The translations under genes were made by a program, and so were the position numbers. The notes beneath the pieces are model-generated. The model searched no databases, was not told where the DNA came from, and saw nothing but the letters and a program-made list of their open reading frames with translations. Below are positions 41,391 to 52,413 of a stretch of DNA of 64,000 bases, piece by piece. Origin of the DNA: Plantago ovata (Eukaryota > Streptophyta > Magnoliopsida > Lamiales > Plantaginaceae). The stretch lies in contig CM051455.1 in assembly GCA_028274465.1 (NCBI GenBank), positions 103,662,942-103,726,941 of the forward strand, read 5' to 3'. Each line of letters opens with the position of its first letter. The stretch's first letter is position 1.

Positions 41391-44300
41391 AAATTGAACA
41401 TGGCAGAGTTCTCCACCAGCTTCATCAGCAAAACTAACCTTCTTTAAACGACTTCCGACGCTAAATTTGGGGACAACACTAGTTGGTGGAGTCATTTCCT
41501 ACATCAAACAACAATATATTGAAATCAGGATATATATGATGGAGGATATAACAATTTGCCACAAGATGCTATTATTTCCCTAATATGTACATGTACAAAA
41601 CTAGCAAGTTATATTTATAATGATATTTGCGCATGTTAAGGATTCTAATCAATCATTCTCGAGAAAATGGGTGTGAAAAACCATTATTTTACAAAAGCGC
41701 TTGCAGTCCCTTGACATAGTCTTAAGACACTTCTGTGCTACTTCCGTTGCTCGAGTGGCATTCATTATAGCTGTTCTTATCTGCATATAAATGAAGATAT
41801 CACAATCATCGATTACTACTCTAGTACCTATATATATGATTTTACATCCAAAGCTTGTTATGAATTTGGAAAACCTACTAACTGGACATGAACACATAAC
41901 AAAGAAAGGAATTTATACATTTTAACTGCACTTCTAGAACAATAGTGTTAATGAATCAGCATCATAGAAAGCAAATTAAGTTACCGTTAGGCTGGACTGC
42001 AACAGTACGAACTCCCTAATTTTTTTATTCATTGGAATGATAAAACTGGTTAACCACTAAGAACACTTTACTCATTTATCCATTTGGCATCAAAGTATAG
42101 TTAGAAACCTTAATTAGAGATGCAGTATACATACCTCATCCTTGTCTTTTGCCAGTGATCCAGTGATATTATATTGGAATGTGATTTTTTGTTAAACCAT
42201 GCTTTTCATCGAATCCAATTCTTTCATCCACTTTACTGCAACATTTTCAATGTCATGCATCTGATGCTGTGAGAACACAATTGCACTTTCATGGATTCTT
42301 GAACTACTAAGGTTACGGTAGTTGCGGGAACGAAGGCCCTGCCTATAGCCTTTATAAGAAGGTTTACTTATAACCTGTCTGATACCACTTCTATGGATAA
42401 ACTGTATTCCTCACTTATTCATAATTACTTTACCTGGAGGGATATGTGCTTTCTGTGGAGATGCCTTACATCCTGCAGAATAATACAAAAATTAAAGAAG
42501 TCTGTCAGTGTTGAATTGAATGAACAATTAAATAATACTGGAGCACCTATGAAATACACTTATTTTGCATTAGAGTCTACGTTATAATCAGGTTCAACTT
42601 TTGGAAGCAAGAAAGGTAATAGTATATTTTTCTTAGAAGGTTGACAAGGTGAACACTCAAACCTAGGGAGCAAGTGCAAGGGGCATGAATGTGATTACAT
42701 GAAGTAATAACATATCGTTCCCAAAACACAAAAAAACAAAAAAACAAAAAAAAAAAAAAAAAAAAACAATCAGGGAAGCAGCTTACCATTTGTGGACAGA
42801 CAAAACAACTCTCTAATGTTCTTCATTAACAAGGTGGTAGTTGCATATATTTTAGTTATGCTGAATACTACACATTAAATCAATGAAGTTCATGCATGTT
42901 ACTTACTATATTAGTTCATGTCACTACATGAATCTTCCAAATTCTTCGTAAAGCACATTATTTCCTGAGAAGATGGGGATATGACCAGCAGACAGTAAAT
43001 CACATCGTAAAGTTTCAAAAAATAAAAAAAATACGAGTTTAACAAGAAAAAGGAAAAACGCAGTTCTTGCTAACCCTTCGTGTTGAACGTATCTTTTGAT
43101 GAAGGGGACATGGTTCAGGTGCTGAAAGAGTTTCTCTTTGGTTCTCTTTGCAGTAATCTGTATATCCACGGATATTTGGAGATGTTGAAGTTATCTTGGC
43201 ACCACCCAACAGCTCATCTTTCATGTGACTGCTTTGATAGTTCAAGCCATTGCTTTTAGTTTCATCCAGTTTACGAGGTGAATTTTTCACCTCATCAGCT
43301 TCAGTGTTTTCCATAGAAACTAATGTTTCATTCTTCATGGATATCGATAAATCAAGCGATAATTCATGAACATGACCATGGCTTCCGAAGGACTCATGTT
43401 GCTTCTGTGGCAAACCAGTATCAGGAACTTGCACTTCGTACCTACGGTTTTGTTTGGAAATCCCTTGTATTGGGAAAGAGTTGCTGGAATCATATAATTC
43501 TGTACTTTTATCATCAGGATGTGACCTTATAGTCTGATCTACAAACTCATTTGCCAAAACATCAACTGGGTGTGAATTTATGCAAGAACTCGCCCCCAAA
43601 GTCTCATCTCCAAACTCCATTGCAGAACAATGCAAATCAAGAGTGTCATGTTCCTCCAACTCAGGAGCTTCTGAGCTGACATCCACCCCATCCAATGGAT
43701 AAAGCATTGTTATTGGCTCAATATCCAAAATATGACCAGGGAATGGGGATGAATCATCGCTGATATAAGTAGTGCTACAGTCCATTTCCTTGGACTTATA
43801 ATCATGGCTTCTGGATGTAACCGGAACATTTGTACAAGAGACTTGCAACGAATCATCAGGCACAAAATCCAGATCAGGTTGAGTTGCAACTGTAATCGTC
43901 AAAGCAACACTTTGGCTGAATTTTCTATTAGTTCTCAAACTCCGATCAGGTTGAGTATCAACTGAGGTTGTCAAAGAAGCTCTTCTTTTAGCTCTCAAAC
44001 TCCGATCAGTTTGATTATCAACTGTGGTTGTCAAAGAAACTCTCCTTTTAGCTATCAACCTCCGATCACTAGGTTGATTATCATCTGAGGTGGTCAAAGA
44101 AGCTCTCCTTTTAGCTCTCAACCTCCGAGCAGGTTGAGTATCAACTGATAAGTTCAAAGTAGCTCTTTTGTTAGATCTCAAACTCCGACCAGGTTGAGCA
44201 TCAATTGTGGTGGTCAAAGAAGATCTTTCGTTAGCTCTCAATTTCCTATCTGGTTTAGTGCCAACTGAGGTGGTCAAAGAATCAACACTTTGTCTTATGA

Positions 44301-44430
44301 ATTTTTTATTAGCTCTCGACGTCTTTGATTGATCTTCGATTGGCTTCTCACATACAGGAGCTAGATCAGTGTTTTGATAACCATGTGCATGCTTTCTTTT
44401 ATTTAATAATGATCTGTCTCTCAGCTGCAT
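41220..44430 (-). CDS. Basic repeat-containing nuclear protein, unrecognised, with possible PP1-docking motif (multi-exon)
   Basis: The large exon (44430 to about 43090) starts MQLRDRSLLNKRKHAHGYQN just after an acceptor (atgtag) and encodes six to seven repeats of about 24 residues built on AKRRASLTTSVDTQPDRSLR, then an acidic, Ser-rich region. Smaller exons follow but their joins are unresolved: GCKASPQKAHIPP (about 42484-42445), a helical piece HDIENVAVKWMKELDSMKS (about 42270-42195), ATRATEVAQKCLKTMSRDCK (about 41790-41690) and a last piece from 41495 with RLKKVSFADEAGGELCHVQF. KVSF fits the RVxF docking motif of protein phosphatase 1, and RRASL fits basic-directed kinase sites. With the E2F-like site upstream, a cell-cycle or chromosome role is plausible but is inference. 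Confidence 0.5.
43900..44290 (-). repeat. In-gene tandem repeats encoding RRASLTT-type units
   Basis: Six to seven units of 69-78 bases encode variants of K/R-R-A-S-L-T-T-x-V-D-x-Q-P-D-R-x-L-R. The Ser/Thr after two basic residues is kept (RASL, RVSL, RATL, RSSL), while the Asp/Thr spacer varies. Confidence 0.8.
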
Positions 44431-45121
44431 TATTTTACCTACATTGAAACATTACAAGTAACACATCCATACGCGTTAAATATGATAAGCAATTTATTGA
44501 ATAAAGTATATTTCTATATGTACGGTAAATAGTCACAACAATACATTCATAGAGTACGGAGTATTAGATAAATCACAGAAAACTTTACACCGGTGCAACA
44601 CTCCTCATAATCGTACATCACCAAAACAAACCCACTTAAGGCAAAACCAATAATGATTTCCCAATTAACATAAACCAATGAATGACAAAAACATCAGAAA
44701 ATATTAAAATGGTTGCTCAGGTCCAAATACGCATAGTTCTGGCACAAGACGGAAGTTCCGATCCAAACATATTTAGTAACAGCGATGCGATGAATGAGTC
44801 TTGTCAATCACATAATAAAACATCTCACATAATTTGTAAATCATCAAATCGAACAATCACAACGTCCTAACGTGTTCGGCGATACATCAAAGTATTTCAT
44901 AAACAGGGGAACAATCTATAATATTAATATGCTATATACTCACGTTCAAATGCATCCACGGCGCAACTATTATTGAAATCTACTCCAAGTGATCGACATG
45001 TGCAGAAGAAATAAATAATACTTTGTTAAATCGGAATTCTTGGAAGCAACGGTGCAGTATTGCTCTTAGATGCTTAGATGAGATCTTGGGGACAAATAGT
45101 TTCCGATATTTCTAACTCTTG

Positions 45122-45170
45122 AAACCCTAAACACAGCGTGGGCACAAGAGCGGGAATACTACTTTGGCGC
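45122..45170. promoter_or_regulatory. E2F-like site and telo-box-like element at the start of the 44430 gene
   Basis: TTTGGCGC (45163-45170) matches the E2F consensus. AAACCCTAA (45122-45130) matches the telo-box found in plant cell-cycle and ribosomal promoters. A likely non-coding first exon on the minus strand ends at the donor AAC|GTGAGT near 44942. The pair suggests S-phase-linked expression. Confidence 0.5.
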
Positions 45171-45199
45171 GGTTTCAATCATAAAAAACAATTAAAGCT

Positions 45200-46578
45200 C
45201 GAAATGAATGGCGGCACCAAAAAATACATGATCGATGTCTTCGATTTTCCACGAGAATAGAGATTCATATAAATAAATATTAGTGCATTTAAATGTACAA
45301 TGGAACCATTAATTAATTTATGAACAATGTATTAGATATCGACTTTTAAAATTATAATTTCAAATTACTAATACTACTCCATGTTACATTGAGCTAATGA
45401 GCTCTATATCAGATGGTAATGGGCCTTGGCCCATTGACATTTTTTTTTTTTTTGCTTTTTATTATTAATCTAAATTGTAATTTACGTTGACTTGTTCTAT
45501 TAATAGTTCATCGAATTGTTCCACATTATATCAAAAGTAATCAATCGATCATGTATATTATTAAATTTATTGATTAAGTAGCTCATCTAAGTGTCTAATT
45601 AATACTACAAAAGATATGTGGGTTTGTGTTTCGTATTTCGGGTCTACGGGCGGATACCAAGGGGAAATTTTCACTGATTAATATCAATGTGACATAGATC
45701 CTTGTTGTATCTTCTTTTCTGTGGCAATCTATTTTAATGTTTTTTATTTAATTTGAAATTTTGAAGCAACAAAAAATTTAAAAAACAAATATCCGCACAT
45801 AAAATAAATCAATTATGTAGTGTTCGGTTCTTAGAGGCTGTCAAATGAATTATACATGAGAAATCTGCCCGTGGGTGAGTGGAGACCAGCGTATATGAGG
45901 TTTTGAAGCGGAAAAACGTCGATTTCTAGTGTGTTTGGTGTTCGGTACCCTTTGGTGTTTGGTTTTTCATCTTTCGCACTTACATGAATGGACAAAAATG
46001 AACTCATGTATGTAAAACCAAACTGGTTTCGCATAAATGGAAGTGAAAAATTAGTTTTTAGTCATATCCAAATTGACTAAAATACCCTTACTTTGCCTAG
46101 TCAGCATTTATTTCGGATCAACATTTTTGGGCCATTTATGTCCCCCATTGGGCTTTTTATTGGGCCTATTTCGTGGAATGAGTTGTTAATAAGTTTAATC
46201 ATATACAGTATGTTACACGAGTTTATTGGTTGAATGAATTGTTACTACTAGTTTATTAAATTGTACTTATAAGCCAAACAAGTTAAGGTTTAAAGGTTTA
46301 GCACGTTTATTCATTCATTAACGCCTTTAATTTGAACTTTGAAGTATTTTTATGTAGCGAATTTACCTCTTAAATTATCAAAATGTTTAATACCTTAAAT
46401 TTAGTTAGTGGTCGTGGTATATCTTCGCCATATTCTTAGGGATATTTTCCAATATACACACACAATAAAGTAGTGGAAGATTTGGAAAACTGAACTCAAT
46501 CTCATGTACATATCTTCTCGAGAATCCTCCTATAAAACCTGCATCAGCTTGTAGAAACCATCAATCGATACACTTCCG
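45200..46578. other. Intergenic between two divergent genes
   Basis: AT-rich, with a T run at about 45440. No credible coding frame or repeat of note; presumably contains the promoters of both flanking genes. Confidence 0.5.
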
Positions 46579-47355
46579 ATGGAGAGTCTATATTGGGCGA
46601 GAGACATACTTGTTAATATATTGGGGTTTCTCGCTGCCGAGGGACTAGCTTATTGGGCTGGGGCAAAACAATGGTTAAATTTCTTTATCATATATATTGA
46701 TTAATTTTTTCGACGATTCAAGTTTTATGAATACTTTTTGCTCTATAGTTGTATAGATCTGAATATCCTTGGAGAGGAAAGTGAAGTTCTCAAACTTATT
46801 AAACTTGATGAAAGTTCGAACCTGCCAATTTCAGTCTTGGAGAAGCTTTTGGATGCAAATAACCCGGAAGCTTTACTACGAAAGGCATTGGTAAATTATT
46901 TTTATATTTCATTCAATGTTGTTTAATGTAATTTTTATTCAACACCTAATACTAATTGTTACCATGTGTACGAGGAATTTTTCACCAATGAGAACGAATT
47001 AACTTCATATGAGCTTTTGAGGAAGGCCATAGATTCATGTCACGTGCCATCTATGTATGCGTATGACATTATGAAATTGTTTAGCACTGATCAACTAATC
47101 AGGGAGAATGGCGCATCTGATCTCTCATCTGTCAACTCTGTGGATTTGGCTCTTTACTTCGTACATCGTATGCGTGGAGTAGGGATCACGTTGGGGGGAA
47201 AAATTAAATATAATCCTTTCCATCTCGGCAAACACCGCGACGGCACTCCACCGATGATGGGTTTAACGCCTGAACTTATGTTGGCTCAAATGCGCTTGTA
47301 TGAAGCTGATTTGGCGGTGGATTTAATTTTTGGAGATACAATTGAGTGGGTTTGA
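46579..47355 (+). CDS. F-box-like protein (At1g67623/At2g35280-like), three exons
   Basis: Exon 1 (46579 to about 46673) encodes ARDILVNILGFLAAEGLAYW, which fits an F-box of the 'DILVxILxxLAA' kind. Exon 2 (46757-46890; acceptor gtatag, donor GTAAAT) encodes LDANNPEALLRKAL. Exon 3 (from about 46970) encodes YELLRKAIDSCHVPSMYAYD and ends with a TGA at 47353-47355. The Cys/Ser-His-Val-x-Ser-x-Tyr pattern with 'LRKA' recalls Sel1-like repeats after the F-box in that plant family. It would be an SCF ubiquitin-ligase subunit. It is shorter than usual and the exon 1-2 joint is uncertain. Confidence 0.5.
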
Positions 47356-48501
47356 ATTAGTTCAACTGTTGGACAGTCAAGTATTTCATATCGTAGTTTT
47401 TTATGCTTTTTGGACATCATTGTTATTCGCTTTCCTTTGTTTCTTGGTTGAAATTCTTTTATGCGATACAAGTACTAGTTAAATCTTATATAATGATCCT
47501 TCAGCACTAGATAAATCTTGATAGTTAATTTAATATCTTTTGTTTCTTAAAATTAAAATTCTTACATAGTAGTATTTCATATCTCATTGCGGTGATCACA
47601 TCTTTTGAATAATATTGATTGTACTTAACCATAATTTATTTGTGTTGATAAAGACAAATTATGACTGTTTGACAATAAGAAAAAGTGAAATGAATGGGCA
47701 TATTGTTCAAAAACAAAAATTTGTTCAATATATATGAATATTTGGTCACAAGTGATCAGTTTTGACAACAATATGGCCACAAGGAACAGGGATCGAATAG
47801 TTAGGCATCAGTAATTTTTATTTTTTTTTGAAACGGCTAAAAACTTTTATTGATAACTCGAGTATAAGAAAAATACTCGTGAGCTTACAATCCCAACTAC
47901 AACCAATACCGGATGATACATCCAAACCGGCCGCCTTACAAGAATTACACAAATATCGAACACCGGTTATGTTGATAATGTTGATCTTGCTCGGTAATGT
48001 AACTGAAAGTATTAGAGAGAACCTTTATCACTAAGTTAACTTATCATCACAACCAGCCTTTACTTTTTCATGTGCCAAGCACGGTTATGTATCAAAATTG
48101 TTTTTAAAAAAAATATATAGAAAAAGAACCGAAAATATTGTCTGAAGGACCAAGTGTTGAGATTCGGACAATAGTTTATACTCCACATTTTCACCCATTT
48201 CAAACAAGGCATTTCAAAGCCCAACAAAATATAAAACTAAACACAATTACACAAGTCCAATAGGTAAAATTTCAGCCACATAACCAATACAATTTTCCTT
48301 TCATAGTAGCTGTGCAGACAGAATTTCTTCTAAAAAATATTTTATCAATAAATAGCATGAAGCTTTTCTCAGATTAGTCGACTTTAGCACGGGTTAACCC
48401 AAATTCCCATTTTCGTCCCTGTACACCTCTAGTAATTCTTTTGCTCGATTCCTCTCCCGATATACTTCATCAACTTTTTTTGAGTCGTCTACCATATGGT
48501 A
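47356..48501. other. Intergenic with a retroposon-like 3' end
   Basis: At 47818 a T run followed by gaaacggctaaaaactttta resembles the end of the retroposon at 40578, suggesting a second poly-A-tailed copy on the minus strand (to about 48070). I found no clear target duplication. The rest is AT-rich and unassigned. Confidence 0.45.
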
Positions 48502-49139
48502 CTACAACGCAAACAAATATATGGATCGGTATCCACCCTGCACACATCTCTTGACATGATTCCTCAAGTCAGAATCATTCGATAGAGAATCGGTACATAA
48601 CTCACCGTCAGCAGCATGACCTACATCTGGAGCATAAACAACGAGTATATCTTCACATACTTTGTAGGGAAAGGAAAATGCTTTCACTATTCTATTAGTG
48701 ATGTCAATCAATGTAACTGTCTCTGGATCATAAATGGTGTGCACAATCTTGAACATTTTCAGTTCTTCTACAGTAGGGAAGCAAGCCCATATTGATATTT
48801 TTTTGCTGCAAAAACAGAGCTCATAAATATTCCAGTTCATAGTGGGTACATATTCCTCTCTAGTAACCATGCCAAATGTCATGTTTGAATTTTGAGTAAT
48901 TTGTAAATTCGATTTTCAACACAAATAAATCTCTCATACTATAATCTAGTTAAATACTGTATATTTTTCTCAGCTGCATTGAATTAATTTTGGTTTCAAA
49001 GTCGATCTTGAAAATAAATCAAAAGTCAAGTGTTTTATAATCAAGAAAATGTGGCAGTTGGCTTGGGACGGATAGAATACATGGCATTTCACTCACCTGT
49101 ATACAGATTCTCCGCCAACCTCGTCCGACTGTCACACAT
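48502..49139 (-). CDS. Possible PB1-like domain protein, two exons
   Basis: The main exon (about 48882-48502) encodes VKAFSFPYKVCEDILVVYAP and LSNDSDLRNHVKRCVQGGYR before the stop, fitting the end of a PB1-like domain ('ND.DL..HV'). A short first exon (ATG at 49139, donor ACAG|GTGAGT near 49097) with TRLAENLYT is plausible. No transposase follows. The copia element at 49478 inserted about 340 bases upstream, in what may be its promoter. Confidence 0.4.
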
Positions 49140-49477
49140 TTCAACCTGCATAATTCAATCGCAAGAGTTTGATTAATAAATGTAATTTCCAACCACATAT
49201 GTAGAGCATGCTTGAAAGATCATATCTGTAGTGAATTTACATGACTCAGTTGTCTGTTAACAGCTTCCCTGAAGATCAAGAAGAGACATGTATATACACC
49301 ACATTTAGTGCTGCATTTTTTCAGGTTCAGCATGTATGAGAATATAATTGTTTATACATCAGTAGCAGCAAACAAAAGAATATTAGGTGTTATAAATGAA
49401 TAGTTATGCTTATTCTTACGAGTTGCGTTGACATGGCACCGTTGGTGGATAAACAACTTTGAACTTGTGCCACTGCT

Positions 49478-51055
49478 TGTTGGTCCCTTTAAACAACAAG
49501 AAAAGACTAGAGGGTGGGGGGTGCATAGTCTTTTCAAAAAAAATTCGTCGTTTAAAAACTTTCTCAGCAAGTTCTTATTACTTTACAGTAATGAGTTTGC
49601 TGATACTTAACTTTCTCAACAAGCGCAAGTTACTTCACAGTAACTAGGTTTGCTGATACTTAAAATCAGAGAGCGGAAGTCTTTGATACAATAAGTGCTT
49701 TTTCAGTAAATGAAAGTTTCAGCAAGTGATGTGAGTGACTGTGTACAGATAGATATGCTTTTGTTGAAAACTAAGTACAGTAAGTAAATCACACAAATAC
49801 TTTTATAGTGGTATCTGAGAGTGGCGTAATCTCTCAACTAATCCACTTTGTCCTTTCTAGGACTGAATCCACTAAGATAAGTTTGAGGTTCCTTACAACA
49901 CCTATCTAGAGCGACCCAAACAGAAACCAAAGCACACTTGCTTCGTCTCCAACCTAACTAGAGAACGTAACCTTGTTCTCCACCAAACTTGGTACTTTTA
50001 ATCAGCAACACTATGCTCGATTAAGTTCCCCCTGAATATCACGCCTGAAAGGGTGTATTTTCAGTTAGAGAGGTTTGGGATGAGATAACTTAATTATAAC
50101 TTATTCAGTTACAACAAGTAATCTAAGAAACAAAACTTTGAATACTTTGCAATAAACAAGTTTGATTGTTTCTTGTGTCAAGAATTGTTCTTGTTAAAAA
50201 GAAAGAAAGAACACTTAACTAATTTCTTAGTCGTGTAAGTTCTACTTCTTCACAAGTAGCTTTTTCAAGCTTTAAGTCTTGGAACGGATCAATGGCAGTA
50301 AAGAGTATTGAAGGGTATGTGAGTTTAAGAACAAGTGAGAGTATGATCACGTTGTTGACACACTTCAACTCTTTGCCGGATGACCTCTATTTATAGTGAA
50401 ATAAGGAGCCGTTTGAATTTCAAATTCTAAGGATTTTGTTTATTAAAATGTCCCTATGTTGCTTTTGTACTTTCAGCAGCGTCCTTGTTTGTCTTCTAGT
50501 CTTCATGTCCTTCGCGTGCATGCTTTGCATTTAATGCTTATTTGAATGAAATTCAAACAGTAACATTGGAGCGCAAATACAAGTACTTTCATCAAGAGGT
50601 CACAAATGTTCCATCAGCAAGTGGTCAGTCTCAGTTTCAGCAAGCACAACCTACTCTGTCATATAGATTTTCACTTATGCAAGTTGTTGCTGAAGTTTCC
50701 ACTTTCTGAGCAACATGTGCCTTTGTAGATACTAGTCTTCAGAAATCTTCTAGTTTTCATGTCTTCGAAATCTTCATGTTTCTGAGCGGTTCTAAATGCT
50801 TCAATAGTTTGTTTGTAAAAACAAAGTACATCATCAGCAAATGCTTCAATAGGTTGTATTTCTTTTCAGAAAACAAGATACATCATAAGCGGTAAAACCA
50901 ACCTATCTAGCACCTACTCTAAGTCTTCAGCAAACGTTCCTCTTTTACAATGTCCTTAAAATTCTAAATTCCTATGGACCTTAAGAGTACGATTTACTGG
51001 ACTTTCCTTAATTTAGCATGGTTAATTGCTCATCAAAATTACAAGTATCCTAACA
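49478..51055 (-). repeat. 3' LTR of copia element 2
   Basis: 1,578 bp, TGTTGG...CTAACA, alignable throughout with the LTRs of element 1 but with more substitutions and gaps. The TATA box is kept (50387-50396). CACGTG has become CATGTG. Confidence 0.9.
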
Positions 51056-51069
51056 AATTTCCCCCTTTT
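51056..51069 (-). other. Polypurine tract of element 2
   Basis: AAAAGGGGGAAATT in the element's sense, directly before the LTR. Confidence 0.8.
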
Positions 51070-51297
51070 GATGTTAGCAATCCATGGCTAAATTAATTGT
51101 TACCCTTTTAGAGGTTTGTGATGTTGAATAAATCAGTTGAGTAATGCAAGCATACTTGTATAATTAAACAGTAAGCATAAGTAAATTGCATAATCAAAAA
51201 CCAATAAGAGTCAAAAGCTTCATTGCTGATAGTTATCTTTCAGTAAGTTTACAGGAAAGAACAGATATAACTAAACAAAATCAGCAAATAAAAACTT

Positions 51298-52383
51298 GGG
51301 TAATTTTCATACAGACCCCATGTTAGTTTCATCAATTACGAATCTTCCCCTGATAGTTCAACAATCACATATTTTCCCTCGTTAGTGAAAAACAATTACA
51401 TCTAGCCCCACGACTTTGACTTTCGGCGAATTAAGGCCTGAAAATGGCAAATTTGCCCTCATTTAAAATTCAGATTTCAGAAACACCCAAACACAATCAA
51501 CTTTTCTTTATTGCACATTTGACTCCAAAATTTCTAATTTTACAAAATTAACCTACATAATTTTTTAAAATTTCAACATCATCCAAAATATTTTTGTAAA
51601 CAACTCCCTACACATTTTATATCTCAATATCAACCCCATAATATTAAAATAAATAAATAAATAATAACAAGAATTCCAAAAAATAATTTAAAATTAAATA
51701 AAAAAAAAAAAGAAAAAGAAGGCGATCGGAGCTCCGATCGGACCTCCGACCGGAGCTGGCAGCTCTGGTCGGAGCTTTAAATAGCTCCGGTCGCTCCGAC
51801 CGGAGATATTTACAGCTCTGATTGGAGCTTTAATTAGCTCCAACCGGAGCTATTTACAGCTCCGATTGGGGTTGAAAAACAGCTCCGATTGGGGCTGTTT
51901 TCAACCCCAATCGGAGCTATTTTACAGCTCCGATCGGAGCTGTAATTAGCTCCGATTGGGGCTGAAAACAGCCCCGATCGAAGCTGATTTACAGCTCCGT
52001 CGGAGCTGCAAATAGCTCCGATCGGGAGCTATTTACAGCTCCGGTTGGGGCTGCGAATAGCTCCGATGGGAGCTATTTACAGCTCCGGTCGACTGAGCTG
52101 TGGGGACAACTCCGGTACCGGAAAAATTCCGGTACCGGAGTTTAGAGATCGAAGAAGAAGATGATTAATGAAAAAAAAAAGGAAAAAGGAAAAGAAAATA
52201 TTGAGAAAACAAAGGAAAAGATAAATGAAAAAATAAAAATATTGGTAAGGGCATGTTTGGAGAGATAAGATTTATAAGTTGGTCAACATTTTTGGATAAA
52301 ATGGGGCTAGATGTAATTGTTGAACTAGTAGGGGAAGAAACGTAATTAGGTGCAGCAGTGGGGGTAGTTTTTAGAAAATTCCC
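51298..52383. mobile_element. Mutator-type MITE with long imperfect terminal inverted repeats
   Basis: 1,086 bp flanked by TAAAAACTT (51289-51297 and 52384-52392), the 9-base duplication typical of Mutator-like elements. The ends read GGGTAATTTTC and, inverted, GGGAATTTTC. Similarity between the inverted ends extends about 75-100 bases, including attacg, cttcccct and agttcaacaat blocks. No transposase frame is present, so it is non-autonomous. Its centre is the palindrome-rich array at 51721-52100. It landed just after the stop of the extra ORF of element 2. Confidence 0.85.
51721..52100. repeat. Array of interlocking GAGCTCCGATCGGAGC-type palindromes
   Basis: About 20 half-sites of the form agctccgaycgg or their inverses, separated by short AT spacers (tttaca, ttaatt, aaaac). 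A 22-base perfect palindrome with core AGCTCCGATCGGAGCT lies at 51923-51944. The array is far more GC-rich than its surroundings. Confidence 0.85.
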
Positions 52384-52413
52384 TAAAAACTTTAACAAAA
52401 CTATTACAGAGAG

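Noticed and set aside
42366-42392. A primer-site-like stretch, ctgataccactt, suggesting another copia element
   Set aside because: No LTR end lies beside it; it is within a gene region and the match is short.
47828-48034. Open frame MKRLKTFIDNSSIRK...
   Set aside because: It lies over a retroposon-like 3' end and has no support as a gene.
51721-52100. CRISPR-like repeat array
   Set aside because: The units are palindromic and interlocked without constant spacers, and the setting is a plant MITE.
52165-52398. Phe/Pro/Ser-rich frame at the right end of the MITE
   Set aside because: It is the reverse of an A/G-rich run and includes the terminal inverted repeat.
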